Origin: an uncultured Mesonia sp. | GTDB lineage: Bacteria; Bacteroidota; Bacteroidia; Flavobacteriales; Flavobacteriaceae | DNA: 64,000 nucleotides | Direction of reading: 5' to 3' | Assembly (NCBI GenBank): GCA_947494545.1 | Contig: CANLVH010000010.1 | Span: 60,800 to 124,799, forward strand | In this document: positions 63,927-64,000 of the stretch, in pieces | How positions within the stretch are numbered: position 1 is the first letter of the stretch | How the letters are laid out: each line of letters begins with the position of its first letter | Translations under genes and position numbers: made by a program | The notes under the pieces: generated by a model | Databases searched by the model: none | Seen by the model: the letters and a program-made list of their open reading frames with translations, nothing else | Told to the model about the DNA's origin: nothing

Positions 63927-64000
63927 GGACTATCTTACAAAGTGTGTAAGTTAAAAAATAGCTGGGGCCGGCCCCAGCTATTTTTTTAATTTTAATATTT
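63927..64000. mobile_element. Possible end of an insertion sequence (IS256-like)
   Basis: GGGACTATCTTACAAAGTGT followed by GTAAGTT resembles the terminal inverted repeats of IS256-type elements, which share a GTGTAA core. No transposase lies in the window; it would begin to the right. The perfect palindrome just inside would fit the terminator of a transposase gene coming from the right on the minus strand. The family call is from memory and tentative. Confidence 0.35.
63953..63987. terminator. Bidirectional palindromic terminator
   Basis: A perfect palindrome centred at 63969/63970 (AGCTGGGGCC and GGCCCCAGCT) extended by A runs on the left and T runs on the right, about 34 bp in all. It could stop transcription on either strand. 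Confidence 0.8.

Noticed and set aside
1..64000. tRNA and rRNA genes
   Set aside because: I looked in the spacers for the tRNA T-loop pattern GGTTCRANTCC with a cloverleaf and for rRNA-like sequence, and found none.

Overview
The window reads as the chromosome of a Flavobacteriia-type member of the Bacteroidota. The evidence is a PUR-alpha-like DUF3276 protein, a PorV-like outer-membrane protein, a HU-related protein of the Bacteroidota type, a RecQ of the Bacteroidota type without zinc cysteines, TAnnTTTG-type promoter elements and AT-rich DNA. The genus cannot be fixed from this sequence; a marine Flavobacteriaceae member is a guess.

Left part (1-15.3 kb): housekeeping and envelope genes. 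These are the 3' end of an ABC exporter, the DUF3276 protein, a CsaA-like tRNA-binding protein, a thioredoxin-fold protein, a cyclophilin-FKBP fusion, recQ, then kdsD, tatC, a carboxymuconolactone decarboxylase-like gene and lptB on the plus strand, pssA, a PorV-like gene and lnt. Several serve the outer membrane: Kdo precursor (KdsD), LPS transport (LptB), phospholipid (PssA) and lipoprotein acylation (Lnt).

Middle and right (15.9-63.3 kb): one very large surface-polysaccharide locus, nearly all on the minus strand. It holds a WcaJ/WbaP-type initiating sugar-phosphate transferase (15.9 kb), an O-antigen ligase/polymerase-like membrane protein (19.3 kb), about a dozen glycosyltransferases of the GT4 and GT2 folds plus an exostosin-like protein, and two nucleotide-sugar epimerases. 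It also holds three DegT-fold proteins, two asparagine-synthase-type amidotransferases, an ATP-grasp ligase, three sulfotransferases, a pyruvyltransferase-like protein, a deacetylase-like protein, three GNAT-type acyltransferases, a small-molecule kinase-like protein and a Wzm/Wzt ABC exporter. No Wzx flippase is visible, so export is probably ABC-dependent. A HU-related gene (47.3 kb) with a structured leader sits on the opposite strand between two biosynthetic blocks.

The locus is built of compact, overlapping gene blocks separated by repeat-filled spacers. The spacers contain several families of dispersed palindromic repeats, three long tandem arrays (periods about 240, 180 and 620 bp), two toxin-antitoxin modules (RelE/ParE type and MNT/HEPN), and small orphan genes: three GIY-YIG nucleases, a 50-codon remnant of a fourth, and a four-helix-bundle protein. 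Each GIY-YIG gene belongs to a different subfamily and has a different repeat type at its ends. This gene-repeat pairing is the best candidate here for an undescribed system, a REP/RAYT-like arrangement with GIY-YIG or four-helix-bundle proteins in place of the tyrosine transposase. The TA/repeat island also separates wzm from wzt. The right edge carries what looks like the end of an insertion sequence. No rRNA, tRNA or CRISPR array was recognised.
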